Part shown: positions 51,510 to 60,782 of the stretch, piece by piece | How the letters are laid out: each line of letters begins with the position of its first letter | Numbering within the stretch: position 1 is the first letter of the stretch | From: DSVQ01 sp964484765 | GTDB taxonomy: Bacteria > Planctomycetota > Planctomycetia > Planctomycetales > Planctomycetaceae | Assembly: GCA_964484765.1 (NCBI GenBank) | Contig: CAZAGI010000032.1 | Location: forward strand, 1-64,000 | Direction of reading: 5' to 3' | DNA length: 64,000 nucleotides | The notes under the pieces: model-generated | Seen by the model: the letters and a program-made list of their open reading frames with translations, nothing else | What the model was told of the DNA's origin: nothing | The model's database searches: none | Made by a program: the position numbers and the translations under genes

Positions 51510-52616
51510 TTATTCTGGCAGCGGCGGCAACCACGAGCAGTAATAGAGCGCCTTCGGGACGCTGGCTTCCATTACGGCTTTCCAATGACTGGCGGGCGTG
51601 TCTTTGGCGGTCGCGCCCAGCAAAATATCGAGCGCGGTGATGGGATGAGTGTACGTCACCACGCGGACCGACGACAAACCCAATTTGGTCTTGAGGGCTT
51701 CCAGCGAATCTTCTTCGTAACCAATCTCGTCGACGAGTCCCTTGGCTTTGGCGTCCTTGGCCGTGAAGATTTCCCCCGTGGCAATCGCCATCACCTGTTC
51801 GGCGTTCATGTTCTCCCGGTTGGTATCGATGATCTCCCGGAATTGTTCGAACGCCTGGGCGAGGATGTTCTCCCAGACTTTGCGTTCATCGTCCTGCATT
51901 TCGCGGAATGGATTCAAGGCATCCTTGAATGGTCCCGTTTTGAGCGGGACAGAATCGACGCCGAATTTCTCGGCGAGTTTTGACACGTCATAGCGCGGAA
52001 TGATCACCCCAATGGACCCGGTCCACGTGGTGGGTTCGGCATAGATTTTCGCGTTCGGACCGGCACCCATCGCGATGTAATATCCGCCTGAGGCCGCAAT
52101 CCGTTTCATTTGCACATACACCGGCTTCTTGTCGCTGAGCTTCTTCAGCCGGTAGTAAATCTCGTGGCTGTCCGCGACGAGACCGCCGGGGCTGTCGACC
52201 ACCAACAGCACGCCTTTCACGTCGTCTGCTTTTTCCGCGGCCTTGATCTGATCGATCAACCGCTCGGTGTACGGCGTCATGATCGTGCCGCTCATGCTGA
52301 GGACAGCGATCTTGTTGCGGGCCAGTTTATCCCCCGAGTGATACGCTTCCTGCGGCGGTTCCGCCTTGGCGAAATATTCCTGGAACGACGCGAACATCCC
52401 GATGTTCGCCATGATCGAGATGCCGAGGGCGATCATCACCAGCCGCAACGCCCAGGTGTTCCAGACGTTCTGCGGTTGCGTCTGGACGATCACCGTCGGG
52501 GCGGCAGGACGCCCGCCGGCTTCGTTCTCCGGAAAAATCGGACTCGCCATAGGAAACGACTTTCGTCGAGAGATCACAGAGGAAGAATCAGCGGAAGGCG
52601 AAGGGCGCTCACCCAT
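51510..52616 (-). CDS. sppA: Signal peptide peptidase SppA, S49 family
   Basis: A 368-residue membrane-anchored serine protease that degrades signal peptides and exported fragments. The transmembrane helix lies near 55-75 (LRLVMIALGISIMANIGMF). The family blocks are VDSPGGLV, AASGGYYIAMGA with the nucleophile Ser at about 176, TGSIGVI, and KTGPFKD with the general-base Lys at about 231. The length is that of the short Bacillus-type SppA. The ATG at 52616 has AAGAGG 6 bases upstream and is preferred over starts at 52643 and 52550. Confidence 0.9.
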   Translation of the reverse strand: MGERPSPSADSSSVISRRKSFPMASPIFPENEAGGRPAAPTVIVQTQPQNVWNTWALRLVMIALGISIMANIGMFASFQEYFAKAEPPQEAYHSGDKLARNKIAVLSMSGTIMTPYTERLIDQIKAAEKADDVKGVLLVVDSPGGLVADSHEIYYRLKKLSDKKPVYVQMKRIAASGGYYIAMGAGPNAKIYAEPTTWTGSIGVIIPRYDVSKLAEKFGVDSVPLKTGPFKDALNPFREMQDDERKVWENILAQAFEQFREIIDTNRENMNAEQVMAIATGEIFTAKDAKAKGLVDEIGYEEDSLEALKTKLGLSSVRVVTYTHPITALDILLGATAKDTPASHWKAVMEASVPKALYYCSWLPPLPE

Positions 52617-53037
52617 CGCAACCTCTTGAGAATACCGTTTCAACGGACGCGGGTGTAGCGCATTCGGCGACAGGCGCGACGCATGGCGGATGATCCGTCA
52701 AAATCGCGGTCTGGAATGCGTTTCACGGACCATGACAGTTTAGGAAGAATAGGCTCACTTTTCCGAATGTTCCGAAGGTGTCGACGGTAACCGCTCTAAC
52801 GCCGGAATCATATGCAGAATCCGCACACGCGGTACAAACCGCAGGGTCGGCGCGACGATGAAACCTACGGTGCGGAATCGTCGCCGGGGGATACGGACAC
52901 ATCCTCTGACGCCGCCGCCCACAAATCGATGCCTTTGGACTTTGAAACGCAACTCACAACAGCATTGTGAGATGCGTCGCCGCTCCGACGCCGAAACGCG
53001 CCGCTGGCCGCCCTTGCTGTGTAGGAGACTTTCGACA
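52617..53037. other. Divergent region, sppA and YHS-like protein gene
   Basis: About 420 bases. It carries a CTCACAA/TTGTGAG dyad (52953-52971) in the leader of the + strand gene and AGGAG about 11 bases before its ATG. The frame of the + strand gene is open to 52858, but the added residues are basic and lack a signal peptide, so they are not called coding. No other gene is supported. Confidence 0.5.
52953..52971. promoter_or_regulatory. 7-bp dyad, CTCACAA-N5-TTGTGAG
   Basis: A perfect 7-base inverted repeat with 5-base centre CAGCA lies 67 bases before the start of the secreted YHS-like protein gene. It could be an operator or a leader hairpin. The structure is seen; the function is not known. 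Confidence 0.35.
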
Positions 53038-54906
53038 ATGTTCTGGCCCCATGCATACCGATTGCCGAAGTGGATTCTCAGCGCGGCTGCTGTTGGCATG
53101 CTCGCGGTTCCGGTCGTGGCGAATGGACAAATGCGTCTGTCGCCGGCCACGGGAAAACCGACGATCCAACCGGTCAGCCGCACATCGAAGCCGACCGCTC
53201 GGACCGCAGCCCCCGCCGTGCCTCCAGCGGAAGAGGCACTCGCCGCCGCTCCGATGGCCTTGGCGCAGGCGTCTGGCAGCGGTGGCGAAACGGAAGTTCA
53301 AAAGGAACTCCGCCGCCTCTATCAGGAAAGCGGTCGCGAAGCCCCGGCCGTTCCGACTCCGGAACAAATGCAAAGCATCAACAGCCGCAATGGAACGATG
53401 CCAGCACAAATCGCGCCTTACGGTTCCTACGGCGCCGCGCCTCCGCGCGGTGTGCCCGCCCCTGGACCCAGCGCGCCTGTGCGATCGTCGAGTCGCAATC
53501 CGGTGGTCTCGTTCTTCCAGCGCCTGGTGCCCGGCCGTGACTCCAAGCCCGTGACTCAAGCCGCGGCTCCGGCGACTACGCATCCCGTCGCGCCGCCAAC
53601 ACCGAATCCGGCAGCGCTTGTGCGGCAGGCTCCGCCCCCAGCGCGAAACTACACGCCATACAACGGTGCTCAGCCGCAACGCCTGCCGGAAGCACCAACC
53701 CGCCCGGCCGCAGTTGCTGCCGCCCCGGCCCCTGCCGCCCCTGCCCCCAAAGCGGCGCGACCGGTGCCGCCGAAGAAAGTTGATGTCCCGCAGGCTCCGA
53801 TCAATGTCGCCGAGAAACTGCAGCTAGAACCGGAAATCGTGATCGTACCGCGCGGTCCCGTTCGCGCGGAAATCATTGCAACTCCGGCACCGGTCCAGCC
53901 GGTGATTACGGGGCCGCAAACAGTGAAACCGTCTGCACCGCCGAGCGCGATCGAAGTCGAGCCGGTCTTCGAATCGCCCGTCATGGTGGATGCCACCGAA
54001 GACGTTCCGTTCGAGTCACCAATCGAGGCTGAACTCGGACCCGAAGCCCCGATGGAAACGGCTCGTACAGACATCGCCAACGCTGACGATCCGGAAGAAG
54101 AATTCCCGGAACCGTTTTCGGCGGAAAACGAAGCCGCCGCTGATCAGGAAGTGATGGAATCGCCGTTCAACGGAGTCGCGCTGGAAGACGATACCGCCAT
54201 CGCTGCTCAACCCGTGGCGATTGAAGCCGCACCGCAGACTGACGCCGCGGCCGATCCATTCCCGCTGACGGTCCCGTCCGTTGCCGCGACGACAACACCG
54301 GCACCAGCCTCGATCTCGATCGCAGCGGATCCGGAAGCCAAAACGAACGCCGTTGAAACCGAAATCGCGGCACCGGCCGCCACGCTTCCGGCGGCCGAAG
54401 ACGACGAATTCTTCCCTGCCGACGTCGCCAAACCGGTTCCGGAAGCCAAAACCAGCGACGAACCGGTGCTCACGGCGCCGAACGCGCCGATCATCGCCGT
54501 ACCGACAGCACCAGCTCCGCAGACAATCGACTACACTGCGAAGATGCAGAAAATTAAAGACCGCGGCGGCATGAAGGGCCTGAAGGGGTTCTGCCCGGTA
54601 ACGCTCCGGGATGAACGAGAATTGAAGGACGCCAAAGCCGAGTTTCATTCCCAGTTCCGCGGTCAGAAGTTCCACTTCGCGTCTGCGGAAGCGAAAGCCA
54701 AATTCGACCAATCGCCCGCAGCCTACGCTCCCGCAGCCTACGGTGCCGACGTGGTCGTCCTGACTCGGGACAAAGACGTTGCCGAAGGCACGCTGGATTT
54801 CGCCGCGTGGTTCAAAGGTCAGCTGTATCTGTTCTCCAGTGACGCCACACACGCGGTGTTCACCGACGATCCAGCCAAGTTCGCAGCCCCGATGGGACTC
54901 GAATAA
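53038..54906 (+). CDS. Exported Pro/Ala-rich protein with C-terminal YHS-like tandem
   Basis: A 622-residue exported protein. The signal peptide is at about 1-31 (WILSAAAVGMLAVPVVANG). A long low-complexity region rich in Pro, Ala and Glu covers about 35-500. The C-terminal 105 residues hold two YHS-like modules: the first with FCPVTLRD (Cys near 519), FRGQKFHFASAEAKAKFDQSPAAYAP; the second with WFKGQLYLFSSDATHAVFTDDPAKFA and no cysteine. YHS domains bind metals or occur in copper and heme proteins. This protein probably sits in the periplasm or cell wall, with the linker as a spacer. A perfect terminator follows. Confidence 0.8.
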   Translation: MFWPHAYRLPKWILSAAAVGMLAVPVVANGQMRLSPATGKPTIQPVSRTSKPTARTAAPAVPPAEEALAAAPMALAQASGSGGETEVQKELRRLYQESGREAPAVPTPEQMQSINSRNGTMPAQIAPYGSYGAAPPRGVPAPGPSAPVRSSSRNPVVSFFQRLVPGRDSKPVTQAAAPATTHPVAPPTPNPAALVRQAPPPARNYTPYNGAQPQRLPEAPTRPAAVAAAPAPAAPAPKAARPVPPKKVDVPQAPINVAEKLQLEPEIVIVPRGPVRAEIIATPAPVQPVITGPQTVKPSAPPSAIEVEPVFESPVMVDATEDVPFESPIEAELGPEAPMETARTDIANADDPEEEFPEPFSAENEAAADQEVMESPFNGVALEDDTAIAAQPVAIEAAPQTDAAADPFPLTVPSVAATTTPAPASISIAADPEAKTNAVETEIAAPAATLPAAEDDEFFPADVAKPVPEAKTSDEPVLTAPNAPIIAVPTAPAPQTIDYTAKMQKIKDRGGMKGLKGFCPVTLRDERELKDAKAEFHSQFRGQKFHFASAEAKAKFDQSPAAYAPAAYGADVVVLTRDKDVAEGTLDFAAWFKGQLYLFSSDATHAVFTDDPAKFAAPMGLE

Positions 54907-54936
54907 CCCGATTCGCACGACGGGCACAAACACGAC

Positions 54937-54968
54937 GAAGCCCGGCATTTTCCGAAATGCCGGGCTTC
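54937..54968. terminator. Bidirectional terminator, perfect 14-bp stem
   Basis: GAAGCCCGGCATTT, loop TCCG, AAATGCCGGGCTTC. It lies between the convergent YHS-like and DUF1501 genes. Its stem core (GAAGCCCGGCA) matches the terminator at 6615-6651, suggesting a recurrent terminator sequence in this genome. T-runs are short on both sides. Confidence 0.75.
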
Positions 54969-54989
54969 TGCATTTCACGGCGAGCGTTG

Positions 54990-56429
54990 CTACCGGAGAA
55001 TCTCGCTCACCACGCGGCAATCGCGCTTCGCGGTGATGACCTGTTCCTGGCCATTGTGCCGGTACGTCAACTCGGCATGATTCAAGCCGAACAGGTTGAG
55101 CACGGTGGCCTGATAATCGTTCGGCGTCACCACATTCGTCACCGCGCGGTGACCGACTTCGTCCGTCTCGCCGTAGGTCATGCCCCCCTTGACACCGCCC
55201 CCGGCGAGCCATGTCGAAAAGCCCTGGCCGTTGTGGTCGCGGCCTTCCTGATCGCCGGTCCCTTCGGTCACCGGGAGGCGACCGATCTCGCCGCCCCAGT
55301 GGACGAGTGTGGAATCGAGCATGCCGCGCTGCTTCAGGTCCTTCACCAAGGCGGCGGCGGGTTGATCGGTCCGTTTACAAACAGCCGGCAACGCGCCGCG
55401 AATGCCCGTGTGCGTGTCCCACGGCTGTCCGCCGAGGAACATCTGTACGAAGCGCACGCCGCGTTCGACTAATCGCCGGGCGATGAGACACCGCGTGCCG
55501 TATTCGCGCGTGGCGTCCTGATCGAGACCGTACAACTTTTGCGTCGCTTCGGTTTCCTGTGAAAGATCGAGGGCTTCGGTCGCCGCGGTTTGCATGCGGG
55601 CCGCGAGTTCGTAACTGGCGATGCGGGCTTCAAGATCGCTTTCCCCGGGGTGCAATTCCCCGTGGCGACGGTTCAGGTCATCCAGCAGCACGAGGTTCTG
55701 CTGCTGCAACGTGCCCTTAAGCAGCGGCGGCGGGTTGAGGTTCAAAATCCGCGGCTCCGTGGGTCGCATGACTGTCCCCTGGAACAACGGCGGCATGAAC
55801 CCGTTCGACCAGTTCGTCACACCATCAACCGGATGCCCACCTGGATCAGTGAGCACCATGTACGCCGGGAGATTCTGCGTTTCGCAGCCGAGGCCGTAGA
55901 CCAGCCACGATCCCATCGTCGGCCGTCCCAGCACCGCGGGGATGCCGCCGTGAAAGTAGCGGATCGAAACTTCATGGCCGTTGTGCCCGGTGTGCATCGA
56001 CCGGATGAGGCACATGTCATCGACGATGTCCGCCGTGTGCGGCAGCAGTTCCGACAGTTCGGTCCCGCATTCGCCGTGCTTCGAAAACTTCCACGGACTG
56101 CCGAGCAGTTTCTTGCTGGCGCGATTGACGAAGCTGTAGACGACTTCTCCGGTGTAATCCTGCCCGTTGTGTTTCGTCAGTTCGGGTTTGGGATCGGTGA
56201 GGTCCATGTGAGCCGGACCACCGTGCATGAAGAGCGAGATCATCGCCTGCGCGCGCGGCGCAAAGTGCGGCGTCTTCGGCTTCAGATCGTACTGTGCCTG
56301 CCGCTGCGTGACGGCCGCGGGTTTGGCGAGCAGTTGTTCCTGCTGCAACATCCATGCGAGTGCAATCGAACCGATGCCCATGGCGTTGTCGGCCAAGAAC
56401 TCGCGGCGAGTACGAATGGGTGTCGTCAT
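54990..56429 (-). CDS. DUF1501 exported protein
   Basis: A 479-residue DUF1501 protein that follows the DUF1553 gene of this locus. The N-terminal RTRREFLADNAMGIGSIALAW is a Tat signal. Landmarks are MISLFMHGGPAHMDLTDPK and GRDHNGQGFSTWLAGGGVKGG. The motif usually reading EFGR is GEIGRLP here, the one marked departure among the four DUF1501 copies. The order on the strand is DUF1553 gene then DUF1501, with a paired-hairpin repeat between them. Confidence 0.88.
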   Translation of the reverse strand: MTTPIRTRREFLADNAMGIGSIALAWMLQQEQLLAKPAAVTQRQAQYDLKPKTPHFAPRAQAMISLFMHGGPAHMDLTDPKPELTKHNGQDYTGEVVYSFVNRASKKLLGSPWKFSKHGECGTELSELLPHTADIVDDMCLIRSMHTGHNGHEVSIRYFHGGIPAVLGRPTMGSWLVYGLGCETQNLPAYMVLTDPGGHPVDGVTNWSNGFMPPLFQGTVMRPTEPRILNLNPPPLLKGTLQQQNLVLLDDLNRRHGELHPGESDLEARIASYELAARMQTAATEALDLSQETEATQKLYGLDQDATREYGTRCLIARRLVERGVRFVQMFLGGQPWDTHTGIRGALPAVCKRTDQPAAALVKDLKQRGMLDSTLVHWGGEIGRLPVTEGTGDQEGRDHNGQGFSTWLAGGGVKGGMTYGETDEVGHRAVTNVVTPNDYQATVLNLFGLNHAELTYRHNGQEQVITAKRDCRVVSEILR

Positions 56430-56449
56430 TTCGTCATCTTTCCAACAAT

Positions 56450-56513
56450 CCCGAAGCGCGAGCGCCGGGTTCTTGATTCGTCAATGCAAAGAACCCGGCG
56501 CTTGCGCTTCGGG
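56450..56513. repeat. Paired-hairpin repeat C, copy 2
   Basis: CCCGAAGCGCGAGCGCCGGG+TTCTT at 56450-56474 pairs with its inverse at 56489-56513 with a single G/T mismatch in 25 bases; the loop is 14 bases and contains TCAATGCA. It lies between the DUF1553 and DUF1501 genes, as copy 1 does at 36023-36086. Confidence 0.8.
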
Positions 56514-56524
56514 CTTGTCATCGT

Positions 56525-59500
56525 TCAATCCACGTACAAAAACTCGTTCGATCCCAACAGTTGCTGACAGAGATTCGTCAGCATCAGCAGTTCATCATCC
56601 GCAGGGGGATTCGTTTTCTTCACATCGGCGGAAAGCGTTTGCAGAACGGCGAGTTGATCCGCGGCGAATGTCACCGCACGGTTCAATTCCATTGACGTAA
56701 TGTCGCGGCCGTAGGCCATTCGCCAGGCGGAGACGATCTGCTGCGGCAACCCGCCGGTCATCGGCCCGCGAAAACCGGCGGCAGAATCCCAACTGCGGAG
56801 CACCTTGCCCGCGGCGTCTTTCAATTCGATGACCGCAGTCCAGTTGAAGGAATCGGACGTGACGTTCTCGTCGCAGTCGACGACGAAATCGAGCGTGTCC
56901 CCGGCTTCCACGGGTGTGCCCACCACCGCGGTGTCGACGGAGATCGTCTTCACCGTCCAAGAGGCGAGCATCCCGTTGCGACTCGACACGATCCGACCGC
57001 GGACACCGTCCCCGTTCTCCGACGGATGATGCAGCGTGCCCCGAATGAACAAAGTCCCCGATACCGGTGAGGTAAACCGTCGCACCGCGGCGTGATCCGG
57101 GTTGTCACCAGTATGACCACCGGATGCGTGCAAAAGAGTCCAACCGATGGTGGGGTCCGGCAGACTGGTGCCACCCTGCCATTGCGATCCGGTCCAATGC
57201 GACAGCGGCGTGAATTTCGTCACCCGGTTCGCTTCGGCGTCGAATTGTCCCGCCCCGTACGACCACGGCGATTGCGCGAGCTGAATGCGCTGCGACAGTT
57301 CAGCGGGAATCGCGATCGACGAATCCGCGGGAGCTTCTTTGCGGATCCGCTCAGCGAGTTGCCGGGCCGACTTCAAGACCTGCTGACTGTTCATCAGCAT
57401 CAGCGATTGCCCCGCGACGGTGGAACTCGGCCGGCGTTCGCAGTTCACGTCCATCACCGGCGCATCGAAGGCGGTGAGCATCGCCACCGGTTGCGTGCGA
57501 CGGACCTGCAGATACACGCTGCGGCGCGGGACATCGTTTGTCACCACAATCTGTCCGGCATCATCCGGCGCGATGGCCACCGGCGGGCCGAACGTTGTCC
57601 GATCCAACACACCACTCACGGTCAACAGCCGGTCGCGAATCGCCTCCGCTTCCAACCGTTTGACCGACATGCGGCCGTACAGGCGGTTGTCGCTATCGAC
57701 GGCGTCCTGTTCCGGCGTGCGGCGGGACGATTGCTGATAGACACTCGAGAGCATGATCGTTTTGTGCAGTTTCTTCAGGCTCCAGCCGTTGGAAGCGAAC
57801 TCGGACGCGAGCCAGTCGAGCAGTTCCGGATGCGTCGGCAGTTCACCGAGTTTGCCGAATTCGCTCGGTGTCGACACGATGCCGCGGCCGAAGTGATGCA
57901 TCCAGATGCGATTGGCCAGCACCCGCCCGAGCAGCGGATGTTGCCCCGACGTCAGCCACTTCGCCCATGCTAAACGCCGGCCCGATGTGGGCAACTCGGC
58001 GTCATCGACGGGGAACGTCTTGCGGGTTTCGGATGATGTCGCGATCTGCAAATCGGCGGGGGCAATCTCGGCCTGCGGTTGGCGATGATCGCCACGATAG
58101 AACAGCTTCGCAACCGGGGCCGTGCCGCTGACTTCCGTGAGCGGACTGATAAAGTCTTCCACCGGTTTTTTGCGGCGAATCTCTTCGATCTTCTCGCCGA
58201 GCTTCTTCAACTCTTCCGCGGCGGCGGCATCGTACTGATACAGCACGCCCGGCGAGATATTTGCGCTTGGCCGTTCTTTCAACAGCGTCTGTTGCTCCGG
58301 CGTGCGTTTGTCCGCGGCGGTGTAGAAGGCGCGACGCAACGGATCTCGGAGTTCTTCGGGATGCTTTTCGAGTTCTTTGGTGAACGCCGCATCGATGTAT
58401 TTCTGCTGCTTCTCGTCGCGCTCGGCGATCACCGGCTTGGCTTCGTTTTCGATTTCCGCGGACTTGGCCCGGTCGGCGTCGGTGAAGAGTGAGACCACGC
58501 GCTGGCGGGGATTCCGCCAGTGATTGACGTCAAGGGCCGGTTCGAGGATCGACCGCAGTCCGTAATAATCGGCCTGCGGGATCGGGTCGTAACGGTGGTC
58601 GTGACACTGAGCGCATCCCACCGAAAGACCGTACAAAGCGGTCGACACAATCTTGATGGTGTCGGCCACATTCTGGTTGCTCGCCAGAGCCGCATCAATC
58701 CCGCCGCTGTTGGTGCCATCGACCGCCATCCGCAAAAAGCCGGTGGCAACGAGCTTTTCAATCTGCTCCGGGGAAAGATTCACATGCGGCAAAGGGACGA
58801 GTTCATCCCCCGCGAGTTGCTCGACGAGGAACTGGTCGAACGGTTTGTCCGCATTGAACGAACGGATGACATAATCGCGGTATTTGTAGGCATACGGCCG
58901 GACCGGGTCATCATTCGATGCGCCGTCGGAGTCGGCGTAACCGGCGACGTCGAGCCAGTGCCGCCCCCAGCGTTCACCATAGTGCGGGGACTGCAGCAGG
59001 TCATTGATCAGCCGTTCCCATGCCCCTGGCGACGGATCATTAACGAACGCCTGCACCTGTTCAAACGTCGGCGGCAAGCCGATGAGGTCGAAATACGCCC
59101 GGCGGACCAGCGTCGTCTTATCCGCCTGCGGAGCCATCGTCAGATTGTGGGCTTCGAGCTTCTGCAACACGAGTGCGTCAATCGGCGTGATAACGCGGTC
59201 CGACGCTTTCACCGTTGGCGTGTCGGGACGTTGAATCGGTTGAAACGCCCAGTACCGGCGTTCTTCAGGCGTGATCCCCAACCCCGGCGCGAGTTCCGTC
59301 GGTTCCTGCCGCGCGGTTTTCGCTCCCTGCGTAATCCACCGCCGCAGAATGTCTTTCTCCTTTGGCGAAACCTTGGCCTCACCCGGCGGCATCTCCCCGC
59401 TTTCAATGCGGTCCAGCAGATAACTCCCCGCAGGGTCACCGGGAGTGAGAGCCGGGCCGGAAGCACCGCCCTTCACTTGGAACCGCACGAGGCGTAGATC

Positions 59501-59662
59501 GAGTTGGCCCTTCAGTTCCGCAGTCGCCCCGTGACAGTCGAAGCAATGGGCGCGGAAAATCGGCCAGATGTCCTGCTCAAAGGTGAGCGCATCTTCGGCC
59601 ACCGCGGGAATGGACCCCGTGGCGATGAGTCCCAACACGAGAAAAACACGCACGGCGGGCAT
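56525..59662 (-). CDS. Exported PSC cytochrome / DUF1549 / DUF1553 protein with inserted beta domain
   Basis: A 1045-residue exported protein. The signal peptide is at about 1-22 (VRVFLVLGLIATGSIPAVA). The cytochrome motif CFDCH is at 40-44, then DUF1549, a charged helical linker and DUF1553. Within the C-terminal part lies an extra segment of about 180 residues (from WSYGAGQFDAEANRV to VIELKDAAGKVL) that looks like a carbohydrate-binding beta-sandwich, after which the family ending NEFLYVD returns. The ATG at 59662 is chosen; an in-frame start at 59881 would overlap the divergent gene's start and place 73 residues before the signal peptide. DUF1501 follows downstream. Confidence 0.87.
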   Translation of the reverse strand: MPAVRVFLVLGLIATGSIPAVAEDALTFEQDIWPIFRAHCFDCHGATAELKGQLDLRLVRFQVKGGASGPALTPGDPAGSYLLDRIESGEMPPGEAKVSPKEKDILRRWITQGAKTARQEPTELAPGLGITPEERRYWAFQPIQRPDTPTVKASDRVITPIDALVLQKLEAHNLTMAPQADKTTLVRRAYFDLIGLPPTFEQVQAFVNDPSPGAWERLINDLLQSPHYGERWGRHWLDVAGYADSDGASNDDPVRPYAYKYRDYVIRSFNADKPFDQFLVEQLAGDELVPLPHVNLSPEQIEKLVATGFLRMAVDGTNSGGIDAALASNQNVADTIKIVSTALYGLSVGCAQCHDHRYDPIPQADYYGLRSILEPALDVNHWRNPRQRVVSLFTDADRAKSAEIENEAKPVIAERDEKQQKYIDAAFTKELEKHPEELRDPLRRAFYTAADKRTPEQQTLLKERPSANISPGVLYQYDAAAAEELKKLGEKIEEIRRKKPVEDFISPLTEVSGTAPVAKLFYRGDHRQPQAEIAPADLQIATSSETRKTFPVDDAELPTSGRRLAWAKWLTSGQHPLLGRVLANRIWMHHFGRGIVSTPSEFGKLGELPTHPELLDWLASEFASNGWSLKKLHKTIMLSSVYQQSSRRTPEQDAVDSDNRLYGRMSVKRLEAEAIRDRLLTVSGVLDRTTFGPPVAIAPDDAGQIVVTNDVPRRSVYLQVRRTQPVAMLTAFDAPVMDVNCERRPSSTVAGQSLMLMNSQQVLKSARQLAERIRKEAPADSSIAIPAELSQRIQLAQSPWSYGAGQFDAEANRVTKFTPLSHWTGSQWQGGTSLPDPTIGWTLLHASGGHTGDNPDHAAVRRFTSPVSGTLFIRGTLHHPSENGDGVRGRIVSSRNGMLASWTVKTISVDTAVVGTPVEAGDTLDFVVDCDENVTSDSFNWTAVIELKDAAGKVLRSWDSAAGFRGPMTGGLPQQIVSAWRMAYGRDITSMELNRAVTFAADQLAVLQTLSADVKKTNPPADDELLMLTNLCQQLLGSNEFLYVD

Positions 59663-59835
59663 CCTTGGCAATCTCAGGCGGGATAACGGCGGAAGGATCA
59701 ACGGGCAGTGATGTGAATTATCGGAGAGGGATCGCGATGGCACAAGTCCGAATCTCCCTGGGAACGCTTTCCGGACGCGGATTGATTTTCTAAAGTCATC
59801 CCCAACAACTCTTTTTCGCACACCAAGGACTCCGC

Positions 59836-60759
59836 ATGCCACGCACACTCGCCCTCTTGTGTTTCGCCATGCTGGCAACACCCGGCTCTGCCGCGGAGCC
59901 TGCGAAAAAGGTGGTGTTCATCGGCATCGACGGCACGCGCTGGGATGCCCTTGAAGCCGCGGAAACCCCGCACATCGATGCGTTGATTGCAAAAGGCACG
60001 CTTTCCGTCGGCACGGAAATTCTCGCTCCCCGCGAGACGCCCGGTGATACTGTCAGCGGCCCCGGCTGGTCGAACCTGTTGTGCGGCGTCTGGCCCGACA
60101 AGCACGGCACCGTCGATAACACGTTCAAAGGGATGAACTACAGCGAGTACCCGCATTTCTTCGCACGGATCAAGGAAGTTCGGCCGATGGCGCAAACGGC
60201 GTCGTTCTCGGATTGGGGGCCGATCAAGTCAAAAATCCTCAGCCATTCCGATGAAGTCGTCGCTGAGGATTCTCACGGTGCCGCCGCGTATACCGAAGCC
60301 GACGGACGGTTGGCAAAAGCGTGTGCCGAACACATTCGGGACAAGAATCCCGATGCCGTGATGTTGTATCTCGGACAGGTGGACGAAACCGGCCACGCGA
60401 AAGGTTTCCATCCCAAAGTCCCCGAATACATTGCGGCGATTGAGCGCGTCGATGGCCACGTCGGCGAAGTCTTGGCGGCGATCCAGGCACGCCCCACGAT
60501 TGCCGAAGAAGACTGGCTGATCATCATTGCCACCGATCACGGCGGTGTGGGCACCGGCCATGGCGGCGGCCGCAAAATCGACGAAATCCGGCGGACATTT
60601 TTGATTGTCAGCGGGTCGTCTGCCGTTGTCGGCAAGCCGGAAGAACAGACCTATCAGGTTGATGTGGTCGCGACGGCGCTGACGCATCTGGGTATTGCCT
60701 TGAAACCGGAATGGAAACTCGACGGCCGCGCGGTAGGATTGAAATCGTCGAAACCGTGA
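59836..60759 (+). CDS. Alkaline phosphatase superfamily / type I phosphodiesterase-like, exported
   Basis: A 307-residue exported protein with signal peptide TLALLCFAMLATPGSA. Metal-site motifs: GIDGTRWDAL near residue 34, SGPGWSNLLCGVWPDKHG in the nucleophile region (a Ser where classical members have Thr), DETGHAKGFH and TDHGGVGTGHGG. This fits nucleotide pyrophosphatase/phosphodiesterase-like enzymes that cleave phosphate esters in the periplasm. AAGGA lies 8 bases before the ATG. It is divergent from the DUF1553 gene and 23 bases ahead of the redoxin gene on its own strand. Confidence 0.85.
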   Translation: MPRTLALLCFAMLATPGSAAEPAKKVVFIGIDGTRWDALEAAETPHIDALIAKGTLSVGTEILAPRETPGDTVSGPGWSNLLCGVWPDKHGTVDNTFKGMNYSEYPHFFARIKEVRPMAQTASFSDWGPIKSKILSHSDEVVAEDSHGAAAYTEADGRLAKACAEHIRDKNPDAVMLYLGQVDETGHAKGFHPKVPEYIAAIERVDGHVGEVLAAIQARPTIAEEDWLIIIATDHGGVGTGHGGGRKIDEIRRTFLIVSGSSAVVGKPEEQTYQVDVVATALTHLGIALKPEWKLDGRAVGLKSSKP

Positions 60760-60782
60760 GAACTCGGTGCGAGGATTGACAG

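Noticed and set aside
59663..59881. 73-residue N-terminal extension of the DUF1553 protein
   Set aside because: It precedes a clear signal peptide, overlaps the divergent gene and is not conserved-looking.
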